Shown here: positions 1-8,345 of the stretch, piece after piece
Position numbering within the stretch: position 1 is the first letter of the stretch
Layout: every line of letters starts with the position of its first letter
NCBI GenBank assembly: GCA_046349155.1
Contig: JAXMCW010000001.1
Location: 496,001 to 560,000 of the forward strand
Direction: 5' to 3'
DNA: 64,000 nucleotides
Source of the DNA: Alsobacter sp046349155
GTDB lineage: Bacteria > Pseudomonadota > Alphaproteobacteria > Rhizobiales > Beijerinckiaceae
Notes under the pieces: generated by a model
Seen by the model: the letters and a program-made list of their open reading frames with translations, nothing else
Told to the model about the DNA's origin: nothing
Databases searched by the model: none
Translations under genes and position numbers: made by a program

Positions 1-243
1 CGCGTGCTGGCCATCGGCCAGAACATCCAGGAGCGCAACGGCGAGAAGGTGGTGGTCGGCGAGACCGCCACTCTCGAACTCGACCCCCGCCAGGTCGAGA
101 TCATCCTGCTGGCGCAGCGGCTGGGGCAGCTGTCCCTGGCCCTGCGGAGCCTGCAGGACGCCGGCAAGCCCGAGGACCAGGTCGTCAAGGCCGACGACAC
201 GACGCTCACCATCGTTCGCTATGGGACCGCCGCGCAGCGCTGA
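1..243 (+). CDS. cpaB: Flp pilus assembly protein CpaB (RcpC), C-terminal part
   Basis: This is the last 80 codons of a gene that begins before the window. The fragment reads GQNIQERNGEK and then TATLELDPRQVEIILLA, which matches the C-terminal half of CpaB/RcpC. That periplasmic SAF-domain protein of Tad (type IVc) pilus systems works with the outer-membrane secretin. The fragment ends 37 bases before the chosen cpaC start, and cpaC, cpaD, cpaE, cpaF, tadB and tadC follow in the usual order, so the family call rests on both sequence and context. The N-terminal signal and SAF domain are outside the window. Confidence 0.85.
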   Translation, partial: RVLAIGQNIQERNGEKVVVGETATLELDPRQVEIILLAQRLGQLSLALRSLQDAGKPEDQVVKADDTTLTIVRYGTAAQR

Positions 244-280
244 GCGCGACGCGGGCGCAGCGGAAACACGGGACACGCTC

Positions 281-1750
281 ATGACCTCACGGATCAGCGG
301 ACACGCCAGCAGATGGGGCCTGATGCTCGGGGCGGCAGCCCTGGCCGTCTCCGGCCTCGCCGCGCCGCCCGTCCTCGCCCAGTCCGCCAACGGGCAACTC
401 GCCATCTCCTCGGGCGAGGCCGGGATGGTCCGCAAGATCGACCTGGGCATCGGGAAATCGGTCATCGTCGACCTGCCGCGGGACGCCAAGGAGGTCTTCG
501 TCGCCAATCCCAAGGTGGCCAATGCGGTGGTGCGCTCCACCCGCAAGATCTTCGTCATCGGCCAGGCCGACGGCCAGACCAACGTCGTGGTGATGGACGC
601 CGAGGGACGGCAGATCGCCAATCTGGACATCAATATCGGGCGCGACCTGAACGTGCTGCGCCGGACCATCAAGGCGGCGATGCCCAACAGCCAGGTCAAC
701 GTCGTCGCCGTGGGTGACACGATCGTGCTGACCGGCTCCGTCGCGAATGCGGGCGACGCGCTCCAGGCCATGGACATCGCCAAGGGCTTCGTCGGCACCA
801 GCGCGGTGGGCCAGGGCGCCATCACGGGCAACGTCGTCAACTCCATCACGGTCCGCGGCAAGGACCAGGTGATGCTGAAGGTCACGGTGTCCGAGGTGCA
901 GCGCGTCGTGCTGAAGCAGCTCGGCATCAACTCCTACGGCACGTGGCAGGTGGGCGACATCGCCGGCAACGTGCTGTTCGACAATCCCTTCGCGCTGTCG
1001 CGCACGGTACTCTCCAATTCCGCCATCAGCGGGAGCATCGGCAACTCGACCAGCAGCAAGATGACGCTGCAGGCGGCCGAGCGGAACGGTCTGCTGCGCA
1101 CGCTCGCAGAGCCGACCCTCACGGCGATCTCGGGCGAGGCGGCGAAGTTCTCGGCCGGCGGCAAGGTGCCGGTGCCCTCCGGCGTGAGCTGCACCAGCGG
1201 CACCTTCGGGGCCAGCGTCTGCCTGCCCAGCATCGAGTACAAGGACATCGGCGTCGCGCTGAACTTCACGCCCATCGTGCTGTCGGAAGGCCGAATCAGC
1301 CTGCACGTCTCCACCGAGGTGACGGACATCGACAGCAACAACCAGCTGCAATACAGCAACGTCACCGCGCCGGCCTTCAAGACCCGCAAGATGGACACGA
1401 CGGTGGAGCTGCCCTCGGGCGCGAGCCTCGTCTCCGCGGGCCTGATCCAGCAGCAGAGCGGCCAGATCATCAACGGCTTCCCGGCGCTCTTGAACCTGCC
1501 CATCCTGGGCGCGCTGTTCCGCTCGCGCGACTACCAGCGCAACGAGACGGAACTGCTGATCACCGTCACGCCGTACATTGCGCGGCCCTCGAGCCCCAAT
1601 GCCGTGGCCAGGCCCGATGACGGCTTCGTCGACGCCAGCGATCCCCAGGCCGTGCTCCTCGGCCGCTTCAACAAGATCTACGGCCAGCCGAGCCCCCGGC
1701 CGCCCGCCACGTCAGCCTATCGCGGCAACGCCGGCTTCATCATCGAGTGA
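281..1750 (+). CDS. cpaC: Flp/Tad pilus outer-membrane secretin CpaC (RcpA)
   Basis: A 489-residue type II/III secretion-family secretin that forms the outer-membrane channel of the Tad pilus. The ATG at 281 gives a clean signal peptide, with a hydrophobic stretch about residues 13-28 and likely cleavage after VLA at 31-33. An in-frame start at 221 would only add a hydrophilic leader overlapping cpaB. The N-terminal pilotin-like region contains VANPKVANAVVRSTRKIFVIG-type sequence around residues 72-92, typical of CpaC/RhcC. A BON-like segment follows. The C-terminal secretin domain carries LPILGALFRSRDYQRNETEL near residues 407-426. It overlaps or abuts cpaD and is co-transcribed with the rest of the locus. 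Confidence 0.93.
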   Translation: MTSRISGHASRWGLMLGAAALAVSGLAAPPVLAQSANGQLAISSGEAGMVRKIDLGIGKSVIVDLPRDAKEVFVANPKVANAVVRSTRKIFVIGQADGQTNVVVMDAEGRQIANLDINIGRDLNVLRRTIKAAMPNSQVNVVAVGDTIVLTGSVANAGDALQAMDIAKGFVGTSAVGQGAITGNVVNSITVRGKDQVMLKVTVSEVQRVVLKQLGINSYGTWQVGDIAGNVLFDNPFALSRTVLSNSAISGSIGNSTSSKMTLQAAERNGLLRTLAEPTLTAISGEAAKFSAGGKVPVPSGVSCTSGTFGASVCLPSIEYKDIGVALNFTPIVLSEGRISLHVSTEVTDIDSNNQLQYSNVTAPAFKTRKMDTTVELPSGASLVSAGLIQQQSGQIINGFPALLNLPILGALFRSRDYQRNETELLITVTPYIARPSSPNAVARPDDGFVDASDPQAVLLGRFNKIYGQPSPRPPATSAYRGNAGFIIE

Positions 1751-1791
1751 GCGCGATGGCCCCCTGCAAGACAGCCCTGAAAGGCCTTCCG

Positions 1792-2574
1792 ATGCGCGTC
1801 CGGGACCTCAGCCATTCCTCCCCCTTCGCCGCCGCGCGCCGCACCTGGCGTCCGCTCGCCGCCGCGGGGCTCCTCGCCATGTCCGTCGCCGCCTGCAGCA
1901 CGGGGGCACCGGAGACGACGTCGTCCACGTTGCCGGCCGACTACCGGCTGCGCCACCCGATCGGCCTCGTGAACGCTCCGACGGACCTCGACATCTTCGT
2001 CGGCCGCAACGCCGGATACCTGGATCCGCGCCAGGCCGACGACATCCGCCGCTTCGCCCTCGACTTCCGGCGCGATGGCCGCGGGCCGATGCTGGTCATG
2101 GTGCCGAGCCACAAGCCCGGACTTCCTGTCGCCAACCATCGCGGCGTTCAGGCGATCCGGTCGGAACTCGCCGCCAATGGCGTGAGCGGGGGCATGGTGC
2201 AGGTCACCACCTACGAATCGCCGGGCGACCCGATGGGCGCCCCCGTGCGCCTGACCTTCGCGAAGCTGCAGGCCAAGGTCATGTCGCGCTGCGGCGAATG
2301 GCCGGCCGACGTCGCGGGCAACGCCGCGTCGCTCGAAGGCTGGCAGAACCGCTCCTACCACAATTTCGGCTGCGCCTATCAGACGGCCATCGCCAACCAG
2401 GTCGACGATCCGATCGACCTGGTGCGGCCGCGCCCCGAGGCGCGCGCCGACGTGCAGCGGCGGATGAAAGTGTTCGACGACGCGCGCAAGTCCATCGACC
2501 CGTCGACGGCGTGGAAGACCGGCTCGGCCAGCGTGAGCGGCGGCGGCGGCAGCAGCAGCGGCGGAGGAAACTGA
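1792..2574 (+). CDS. cpaD: pilus assembly lipoprotein CpaD
   Basis: A CpaD-family lipoprotein of the Tad pilus, thought to help localise the secretin in the outer membrane. The ATG at 1792 is chosen because GAAAGG (1779-1784) lies 7 bases upstream. It also gives a lipoprotein signal: a hydrophobic stretch about residues 20-33 and a lipobox VAAC with the lipidated Cys at 35. In-frame GTG 1747 and ATG 1756 would lengthen the leader, and GTG 1747 would overlap the cpaC stop. The core NFGCAYQTAIANQVDDPIDL, about residues 189-208, is characteristic of CpaD. The tail is a Gly/Ser-rich low-complexity run. It ends two bases before cpaE. Confidence 0.9.
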   Translation: MRVRDLSHSSPFAAARRTWRPLAAAGLLAMSVAACSTGAPETTSSTLPADYRLRHPIGLVNAPTDLDIFVGRNAGYLDPRQADDIRRFALDFRRDGRGPMLVMVPSHKPGLPVANHRGVQAIRSELAANGVSGGMVQVTTYESPGDPMGAPVRLTFAKLQAKVMSRCGEWPADVAGNAASLEGWQNRSYHNFGCAYQTAIANQVDDPIDLVRPRPEARADVQRRMKVFDDARKSIDPSTAWKTGSASVSGGGGSSSGGGN

Positions 2575-2575
2575 G

Positions 2576-3841
2576 ATGCAGCACGGCCACCCCCGTCCGG
2601 GCCAGGAGGGACCGGACCATCCCGGCATCCACATCGGCCCCGTCCCGCGCATCGCCATCCAGGCCTTCTGCGAGACGCCCGACGTATCCCAGATCATCGA
2701 GGCGTCTGCCGCCGACCGGCGCATGGACAAGGCGCACCTCAAGGTGCAGATGGGCGGCGCCTCCGCCGCCGTCGAGGTCTACCGCACGGCGCCGACGCCC
2801 AACCTGATCGTGCTGGAATTCGCGGCCGGGCACGGGGCCCAGCTCCTCGCCTCGCTCGACCAGCTCGCCGAGAGCTGCGACGCCGGCACCAAGGTGATCG
2901 TGATCGGCCACGTCAACGACGTGATGCTCTACCGCGACCTGATGCGCCGCGGCGTGAGCGAGTACCTGATCGCCCCCATCGACACGCTCGCCTTCATCCG
3001 CGCCGTGTCGGAGCTCTACCACGCCCCCGGCGCCGAGCCAGTGGGCCGCACCATCGCGGTCGTGGGATCGAAGGGCGGCGTGGGCTCCTCCACCGTCTCC
3101 CACAACCTCGCCTGGGCGATCTCGCGCGGGTTGTCGACCGCGACGGTCATCGCCGACCTCGACCTCGGCTTCGGCACGGCGGGGCTCAACTTCAACCAGG
3201 ACCCGCCCCAGGGCATCGCGGAAGCCGTCTTCGCGCCGGACCGGCTCGATGCAAACTTCCTCGACCGGCTGCTCTCCAAATGCGCGGAGACTCTCAGCCT
3301 GCTCGCCGCGCCGGCGACGCTCGACCGCCTCTACGATTTTCCGGAGACGAGCTTCGATGCCGTCATCGACATCCTGCGCGCCTCCACGCCCTGCATCGTG
3401 CTGGACGTGCCGCATGTCTGGACCGGCTGGTCCCGGCGCGTGCTGATCGGGGCCGACGAGATCCTGATCGTGGCGTCGCCCGACCTCGCCAACCTGCGCA
3501 ACGCAAAGGTGATGATGGACCTGTTGCGGCAGGCGCGGCCCAATGACCGGCGGCCCAAGCTGCTGCTCAACATGATGGGCATGCCCAAGCGGCCGGAGAT
3601 CGCGCCGGCGGAGTTCGCAAAGGCGCTGGAATGCGAGCCCTCCGCGATCATCCCGTTCGATCCGCAGCTCTTCGGCACGGCCGCGAATAACGGGCAGATG
3701 ATCGCGGAAATCCAGGGCAACGGGAAGATCGCGGAGAGCTTCCTCGATCTCGCCCGCCAGCTCATCGGCAAGTCGGAATCCAAGAAGCAGAGCCGTTCCT
3801 TCCTCGCCCCCCTGCTGGGCCGCTTGGCCAAGCGGGCGTGA
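2576..3841 (+). CDS. cpaE: Tad pilus localisation ATPase CpaE/TadZ
   Basis: A 421-residue ParA/MinD-like ATPase with an N-terminal atypical receiver domain (about 25-150) and an ATPase domain (about 155-380). CpaE/TadZ marks the polar site of pilus assembly. The deviant P-loop reads SKGGVGSSTVSHNLAW with the signature Lys at 166. The position normally holding the second P-loop lysine is Ser, as is common in CpaE/TadZ, so hydrolysis may be weak or absent. The aspartates of IVIADLDLGFGT and the switch-like LDVP segment are also visible. A good ribosome site (GGAGGA) precedes the start, one base after the cpaD stop. An alternative name is flp pilus TadZ. Confidence 0.92.
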   Translation: MQHGHPRPGQEGPDHPGIHIGPVPRIAIQAFCETPDVSQIIEASAADRRMDKAHLKVQMGGASAAVEVYRTAPTPNLIVLEFAAGHGAQLLASLDQLAESCDAGTKVIVIGHVNDVMLYRDLMRRGVSEYLIAPIDTLAFIRAVSELYHAPGAEPVGRTIAVVGSKGGVGSSTVSHNLAWAISRGLSTATVIADLDLGFGTAGLNFNQDPPQGIAEAVFAPDRLDANFLDRLLSKCAETLSLLAAPATLDRLYDFPETSFDAVIDILRASTPCIVLDVPHVWTGWSRRVLIGADEILIVASPDLANLRNAKVMMDLLRQARPNDRRPKLLLNMMGMPKRPEIAPAEFAKALECEPSAIIPFDPQLFGTAANNGQMIAEIQGNGKIAESFLDLARQLIGKSESKKQSRSFLAPLLGRLAKRA

Positions 3842-3913
3842 TGACAACCGGCGCGTTAGGAACTTGGCAAAGGGTTGAGCGCGACAACAGCGTCATCGGC
3901 ATGAGAGAGCAGC

Positions 3914-5350
3914 ATGTTCGGTAAGAGAGCGCAATTCGGAGGTCCCGCCTCGCCGGGGCCGGCGCCTGCCCCGGCGCCGCGCGCGCCCGACCCTGCTCCC
4001 GCACAGGCGGAGTCGGCCAGCTCCCGGCCGACTATGGCCGTCGAGCGACCCAAGTCCGACGAGTACTACCACACCAAGAGCACGATCTTCAGCGCGCTGA
4101 TCGAGGCCATCGACCTCAGCCAGCTCTCCAAACTCGACAGCGAGGCCGCGCGCGAAGAGATCCGCGACATCGTCAACGAGATCATCGCGCTCAAGAACGT
4201 GGTGATGTCGATCTCCGAGCAGGAGGAACTGCTCGACGACATCTGCAACGACGTCCTCGGCTACGGTCCCCTGGAGCCCCTGCTGGCGCGCGACGACATC
4301 GCCGACATCATGGTGAACGGTCCGGACCGCACCTTCATCGAGGTGAGCGGCAAGATCCAACTCACCAACACGCGCTTCCGCGACGCCGCACAGCTGATGA
4401 ACATCTGCCAGCGCATCGTCAGCCAGGTCGGCCGGCGCGTCGACGAATCCTCGCCGATCTGCGACGCGCGCCTGCCGGACGGCTCCCGCGTCAACGTCAT
4501 CGCCCCGCCGCTCGCCATCGACGGCGCCGCGCTGACCATTCGTAAGTTCAAGAAGGACAAGCTCACCCTCGACCAGCTCGTGCGCTTCGGCTCGATCTCG
4601 GCCGAGGGCGCGGAGATCCTGAAGATCGTCGGACGCGTCCGCTGCAACGTGGTGGTCTCCGGCGGCACGGGCTCGGGCAAGACGACGCTGCTCAACTGCC
4701 TGACGCGCTTCATCGACGACGACGAGCGCATCATCACCTGCGAGGACGCGGCGGAGCTTCAGCTCCAGCAGCCGCACGTCGTGCGCCTGGAGACCCGCCC
4801 GCCGAACCTGGAGGGGACGGGCGCGATTACGATGCGCGACCTCGTCAGGAACTGCCTGCGCATGCGTCCGGAACGGATCATCGTGGGCGAGGTGCGCGGA
4901 CCCGAGGCTTTCGACCTGCTGCAGGCCATGAACACGGGCCATGACGGCTCGATGGGGACGCTACACGCCAACTCCCCGCGCGAGGCGCTGAGCCGCATCG
5001 AGTCGATGATCACGATGGGCGGCTTTTCGCTGCCGTCCCGCACCATCCGCGAGATGGTCGTCTCCTCGGTCGACGTCATCGTCCAGGCCGCCCGCCTGCG
5101 CGACGGCTCGCGCCGCATCACCCACATCACCGAGGTGCTGGGGATGGAGGGCGACACGATCATCACGCAGGACCTCGTCGTCTACAAGATTTCCGGGGAA
5201 GACCAGCACGGTAAGCTGATCGGCCAGCACCAGTCGACCGGCATCGGCCGCCCCCGCATGTGGGAACGCGCCCGCTACTACAACGAGGAGAAGCGGCTCG
5301 CCGCAGCGCTCGACGGCATGGACGTGAGCGATGATGCCAAGATCGCCTGA
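3914..5350 (+). CDS. cpaF: Tad pilus secretion ATPase CpaF (TadA)
   Basis: A 478-residue VirB11/PilT-superfamily ATPase that powers assembly of the Flp pilus at the inner membrane. The first 60 residues are Pro/Ala-rich and probably unstructured. The Walker A motif GGTGSGKTT begins near residue 250. It is followed by the Asp box ERIITCEDAAELQL, the Walker B region RPERIIVGEVRGPEAFDLL and the His box GHDGSMGTLHANSPREAL, all conserved. A 72-base gap separates it from cpaE, and tadB starts 45 bases after it. Nothing is missing from the catalytic set, so it should be active. Confidence 0.95.
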   Translation: MFGKRAQFGGPASPGPAPAPAPRAPDPAPAQAESASSRPTMAVERPKSDEYYHTKSTIFSALIEAIDLSQLSKLDSEAAREEIRDIVNEIIALKNVVMSISEQEELLDDICNDVLGYGPLEPLLARDDIADIMVNGPDRTFIEVSGKIQLTNTRFRDAAQLMNICQRIVSQVGRRVDESSPICDARLPDGSRVNVIAPPLAIDGAALTIRKFKKDKLTLDQLVRFGSISAEGAEILKIVGRVRCNVVVSGGTGSGKTTLLNCLTRFIDDDERIITCEDAAELQLQQPHVVRLETRPPNLEGTGAITMRDLVRNCLRMRPERIIVGEVRGPEAFDLLQAMNTGHDGSMGTLHANSPREALSRIESMITMGGFSLPSRTIREMVVSSVDVIVQAARLRDGSRRITHITEVLGMEGDTIITQDLVVYKISGEDQHGKLIGQHQSTGIGRPRMWERARYYNEEKRLAAALDGMDVSDDAKIA

Positions 5351-5395
5351 CGAAGCCAGCATCGCCGCCGGGCCGGGCCGCGGAGGCCTGGCGCC

Positions 5396-6385
5396 ATGAT
5401 CGATCCGACCAAGCTCGCGGTCGGCATCCTCGCTGCGCTCGCAGCGGGCGGCGTGGCCTACGCGGTCGCCTATCCCTGGATTTCCGGGGCGGCGCGCGCC
5501 GAACAGCGCCAGAAGGCCTTCGTCATCACCACGCCCGCCGGCAAGGCCGCCTCGCGCGCCCGCCAGAACGAGGCGCAGCAGCGCCGCGACAAGGTCGCAA
5601 GCAGTCTGAAGGAGCTCGAGACCAAGCAGCAGGAGGTCAAGAAGCTCACGCTGGAGCGCAAGCTCGCCCAGGCCGGCCTCGACTGGGACAAGAAGAAGTT
5701 CTGGATGGTCAGCGCCTTCGCGGGCGTGCTCTTCGGGCTCGCGGTCATGCTCGCGACCCTGAACCCGATCGCCGCTGCCACGGCCGCCTTCGTCGGCGGC
5801 CTTGGCCTGCCGACCTGGGTGCTCGGCTTCCTGCGCAAGAGGCGCATGAAGAAGTTCATCGAGGAACTGCCCAACGCCATGGACGTCATCGTGCGCGGCA
5901 TCAGGTCGGGCCTGCCGCTCGGCGACTGCCTGCGCATGATCGCCTCGGAGGCGGCCGAGCCGGTGCGCACGGAGTTCCGCACCATGGTCGAGGCGCAGGC
6001 GCTCGGCATGCCGGTGGGCGAGGCCGCCCTGAAGCTCTACGAGCGCGTGCCGGTGCCGGAGGCGAACTTCTTCGGCATCGTCATCAGCATCCAGCAGAAA
6101 TCGGGCGGCAACCTCTCGGAAGTGCTCTCGAACCTCTCCAAGGTCATCCGCGAACGCAAGAAGATGCGCGGCAAGATCTCGGCGATGAGCATGGAGGCCA
6201 AGGCCTCCGCGGCCATCATCGGCTCGCTGCCCATCATCGTCGGCGCGCTCGTCTACGCCTCGAGCCCCGCCTATATCGAGCTGCTCTGGACCACGATCCA
6301 CGGCCGCATCTGGATGGCGATCGGCGGGTTCCTGATGCTGTGCGGCACGCTCGTGATGCGCAAAATGATCAGCTTCGACATCTGA
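5396..6385 (+). CDS. tadB: Tad pilus inner-membrane platform protein TadB
   Basis: A 329-residue type II secretion GspF-like membrane protein, one of the two platform subunits of the Tad machine. An N-terminal transmembrane segment (about 7-30) is followed by a charged coiled stretch (about 55-90) and two membrane helices (about 103-145). The T2SSF domain with the motif GGNLSEVLSNLSKVIRERKK follows at about 240-260, then two C-terminal helices. It would interact with CpaF and TadC. It ends 10 bases before tadC, and the spacing and order indicate one operon. Confidence 0.92.
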   Translation: MIDPTKLAVGILAALAAGGVAYAVAYPWISGAARAEQRQKAFVITTPAGKAASRARQNEAQQRRDKVASSLKELETKQQEVKKLTLERKLAQAGLDWDKKKFWMVSAFAGVLFGLAVMLATLNPIAAATAAFVGGLGLPTWVLGFLRKRRMKKFIEELPNAMDVIVRGIRSGLPLGDCLRMIASEAAEPVRTEFRTMVEAQALGMPVGEAALKLYERVPVPEANFFGIVISIQQKSGGNLSEVLSNLSKVIRERKKMRGKISAMSMEAKASAAIIGSLPIIVGALVYASSPAYIELLWTTIHGRIWMAIGGFLMLCGTLVMRKMISFDI

Positions 6386-6395
6386 GGGATCGCTC

Positions 6396-7376
6396 GTGCT
6401 GAACACCCTCATGGTCAAGTTCGGGGACCCGCAGTTCCTGATGATGGTGATGGCGGCCATCGCCGCCGCGGCGACGGTGCTCACCATCGCGATGCCGCTG
6501 CTGCAGTCCGACCAACTGGGCAAGCGCATGAAGGCCGTGGCCTACGAGCGCGACCAGATCCGCGCCCGCGAGCGCGAGCGGCTCAACCGCTCGAACGAAT
6601 CCAAGCCGTCGCTGCGCCAGCAGCCGAAGGCCTACATGAAGAACATCGTCGACCAGTTCCAGCTCGGGAAATGGCTCGGCACCGACAACGCGAAGCAGCA
6701 GCTCGCCATGGCGGGCTATCGCGGCCCGCAGGCGGAGATCGCGTTCCTGTTCTTCCGGCTGGTCATGCCGATCGTGATGTTCATCGGCGCCGGACTCTGG
6801 GCCTTCCTGCTTTGGGAGACGGACCAGCCCCCGCTCGTGAAGGGCGCGGTCGCGCTCGGCGGTGCCTTCGCCGGCATCAAGGCGCCGGAGGTGTTCCTGC
6901 GCAACGTCATCACCAAGCGCCAGAACAGCATGCGCCTGGCCTTCCCGGACGCGCTGGACCTGCTGCTGATCTGCGCGGAATCCGGCATGTCCATCGAGCA
7001 GGCCTTCCGCCGCGTCGCCCAGGAGATCGGCATCCAGTCGGTGGCGCTGGCCGAGGAGTTCTCGCTCACGACGGCCGAGCTCTCCTTCCTGCCTCAGCGC
7101 AAGCAGGCCTATGAGAACCTGGCCGCCCGCACCGGCATGGACAGCGTGAAGAGCGTCTGCACGGCGCTGGTGCAGGCCGAGAAATACGGCACCCCCGTCG
7201 GCCAGGCGCTGCGCGTGCTGGCGCAGGAAGGGCGCGACGAACGCATGAACGCGGCGGAGAAGAAGGCGGCCGCGCTGCCGCCCAAGCTCACCGTTCCGAT
7301 GATCCTGTTCTTCCTGCCGGTGCTGCTCATCGTGATCCTGATCCCGGCTGTGGTGCAGGTCTTCAACTGGAACTGA
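6396..7376 (+). CDS. tadC: Tad pilus inner-membrane platform protein TadC
   Basis: A 326-residue paralogue of TadB and the second GspF-like platform subunit. It begins with GTG at 6396. The sequence shows an N-terminal membrane helix (about 9-30), a basic cytoplasmic stretch, two helices around 115-160, and the T2SSF core with SGMSIEQAFRRVAQEIG and KYGTPVGQALRVLAQEGR. A C-terminal hydrophobic anchor closes it. It is the last recognised tad gene here: the TPR protein TadD that often follows in related genomes is absent, and the next gene is an unrelated regulator. Confidence 0.92.
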   Translation: MLNTLMVKFGDPQFLMMVMAAIAAAATVLTIAMPLLQSDQLGKRMKAVAYERDQIRARERERLNRSNESKPSLRQQPKAYMKNIVDQFQLGKWLGTDNAKQQLAMAGYRGPQAEIAFLFFRLVMPIVMFIGAGLWAFLLWETDQPPLVKGAVALGGAFAGIKAPEVFLRNVITKRQNSMRLAFPDALDLLLICAESGMSIEQAFRRVAQEIGIQSVALAEEFSLTTAELSFLPQRKQAYENLAARTGMDSVKSVCTALVQAEKYGTPVGQALRVLAQEGRDERMNAAEKKAAALPPKLTVPMILFFLPVLLIVILIPAVVQVFNWN

Positions 7377-7463
7377 GGTGGAAAGGCAGGCAGCAGGCAG
7401 AGGGCCGCTGCTGAAAGGGTCGCCCGTCCCGCTCGACGGCGCTTGCGCTCGCTTGCAGTCCAT

Positions 7464-7515
<52 letters not shown>

Positions 7516-7546
7516 ATCCATTCGCCTGCTCTCCCGCCGGCGTCCC

Positions 7547-8233
7547 ATGTCCCGCTCCGCCCGCCTCTTCTCCCTCCTCGACGCCCTGCGCCGGCGGCGT
7601 CGGCCGGTTACGGCCGCGATGCTCGCGCAGGAGCTCGGCGTGACGGTGCGGACGATCTACCGGGACGTCGGCACGCTGGTCGGCATGGGCGCTCCCATCG
7701 AGGGCGAGGCGGGCGTGGGCTACGTTCTACGCCCCGGCTTCCTGATGCCGCCCTTGATGTTCGGGGAGGACGAGGCGGAAGCGCTGGTGCTCGGCCTCAG
7801 CCTCGTGATCGAGCGCGGCGACGAGGCTCTGGGGGGCGCGGCAGAGACGGCCTTGGGCCGCATTCTCGACGTCATGCCGCCGGCCCTGCGCGAGCGCGCG
7901 GAGGCGGGCGGGCTGATGGCCGGCCCGCACTTCGACGACACCTCGTCGGGCGTGGACGTCGCGCTGCTGCGCGACGCGATCCGAGGCGAGACCAAGCTCC
8001 TCATCGAGTATGGAGACGAGACCGGGCAGCGCACGACGCGCAGGATCTGGCCGGTGACGCTCGCCTATTTCGCCCGCAGCGAGGTGCTGGTCGCCTGGTG
8101 CGAGCTGCGCAACGACTACCGTTCCTTCCGCACCGACCGCATCTTCTCCGTGAGCCGCACCGCCGATCGCTATCCCCGCCGCCGCGCCATCCTGCTGGCG
8201 GAATGGCGCAAGCGAGAGGGGCTGCGGGATTGA
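7547..8233 (+). CDS. YafY-type HTH/WYL-domain transcriptional regulator
   Basis: A 228-residue predicted DNA-binding regulator. An N-terminal HTH_11 domain (about 3-55) contains VTAAMLAQELGVTVRTIYRD, and the C-terminal WYL-type domain covers about 140-225. The ATG at 7547 is preferred because it starts exactly at the HTH. Upstream in-frame starts would translate the TGCCTAC repeat as LLPTAYC units. WYL proteins bind small ligands or nucleic acids and often respond to stress or DNA damage; the ligand here is unknown. Neighbours are tadC and hrpB, neither an obvious target. Slippage in the repeat just upstream could alter its expression. Confidence 0.85.
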   Translation: MSRSARLFSLLDALRRRRRPVTAAMLAQELGVTVRTIYRDVGTLVGMGAPIEGEAGVGYVLRPGFLMPPLMFGEDEAEALVLGLSLVIERGDEALGGAAETALGRILDVMPPALRERAEAGGLMAGPHFDDTSSGVDVALLRDAIRGETKLLIEYGDETGQRTTRRIWPVTLAYFARSEVLVAWCELRNDYRSFRTDRIFSVSRTADRYPRRRAILLAEWRKREGLRD

Positions 8234-8345
8234 ACGGCCCACGCGCGACGTCGCTGGCGCCGCGGCGCGTGAGCGGGAAGGCCGGCGCGCCTGCGGAACG
8301 GTTTGGCCCCTTGCCAATCCCGCCGGCCTCGGCCACACGGGCGGC

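Noticed and set aside
287..1351. A 354-codon open frame on the minus strand opposite cpaC
   Set aside because: Antisense shadow of high-GC coding DNA; its translation is rich in Arg, Asp, His and Ala with no domain, while the plus strand encodes a clear secretin.
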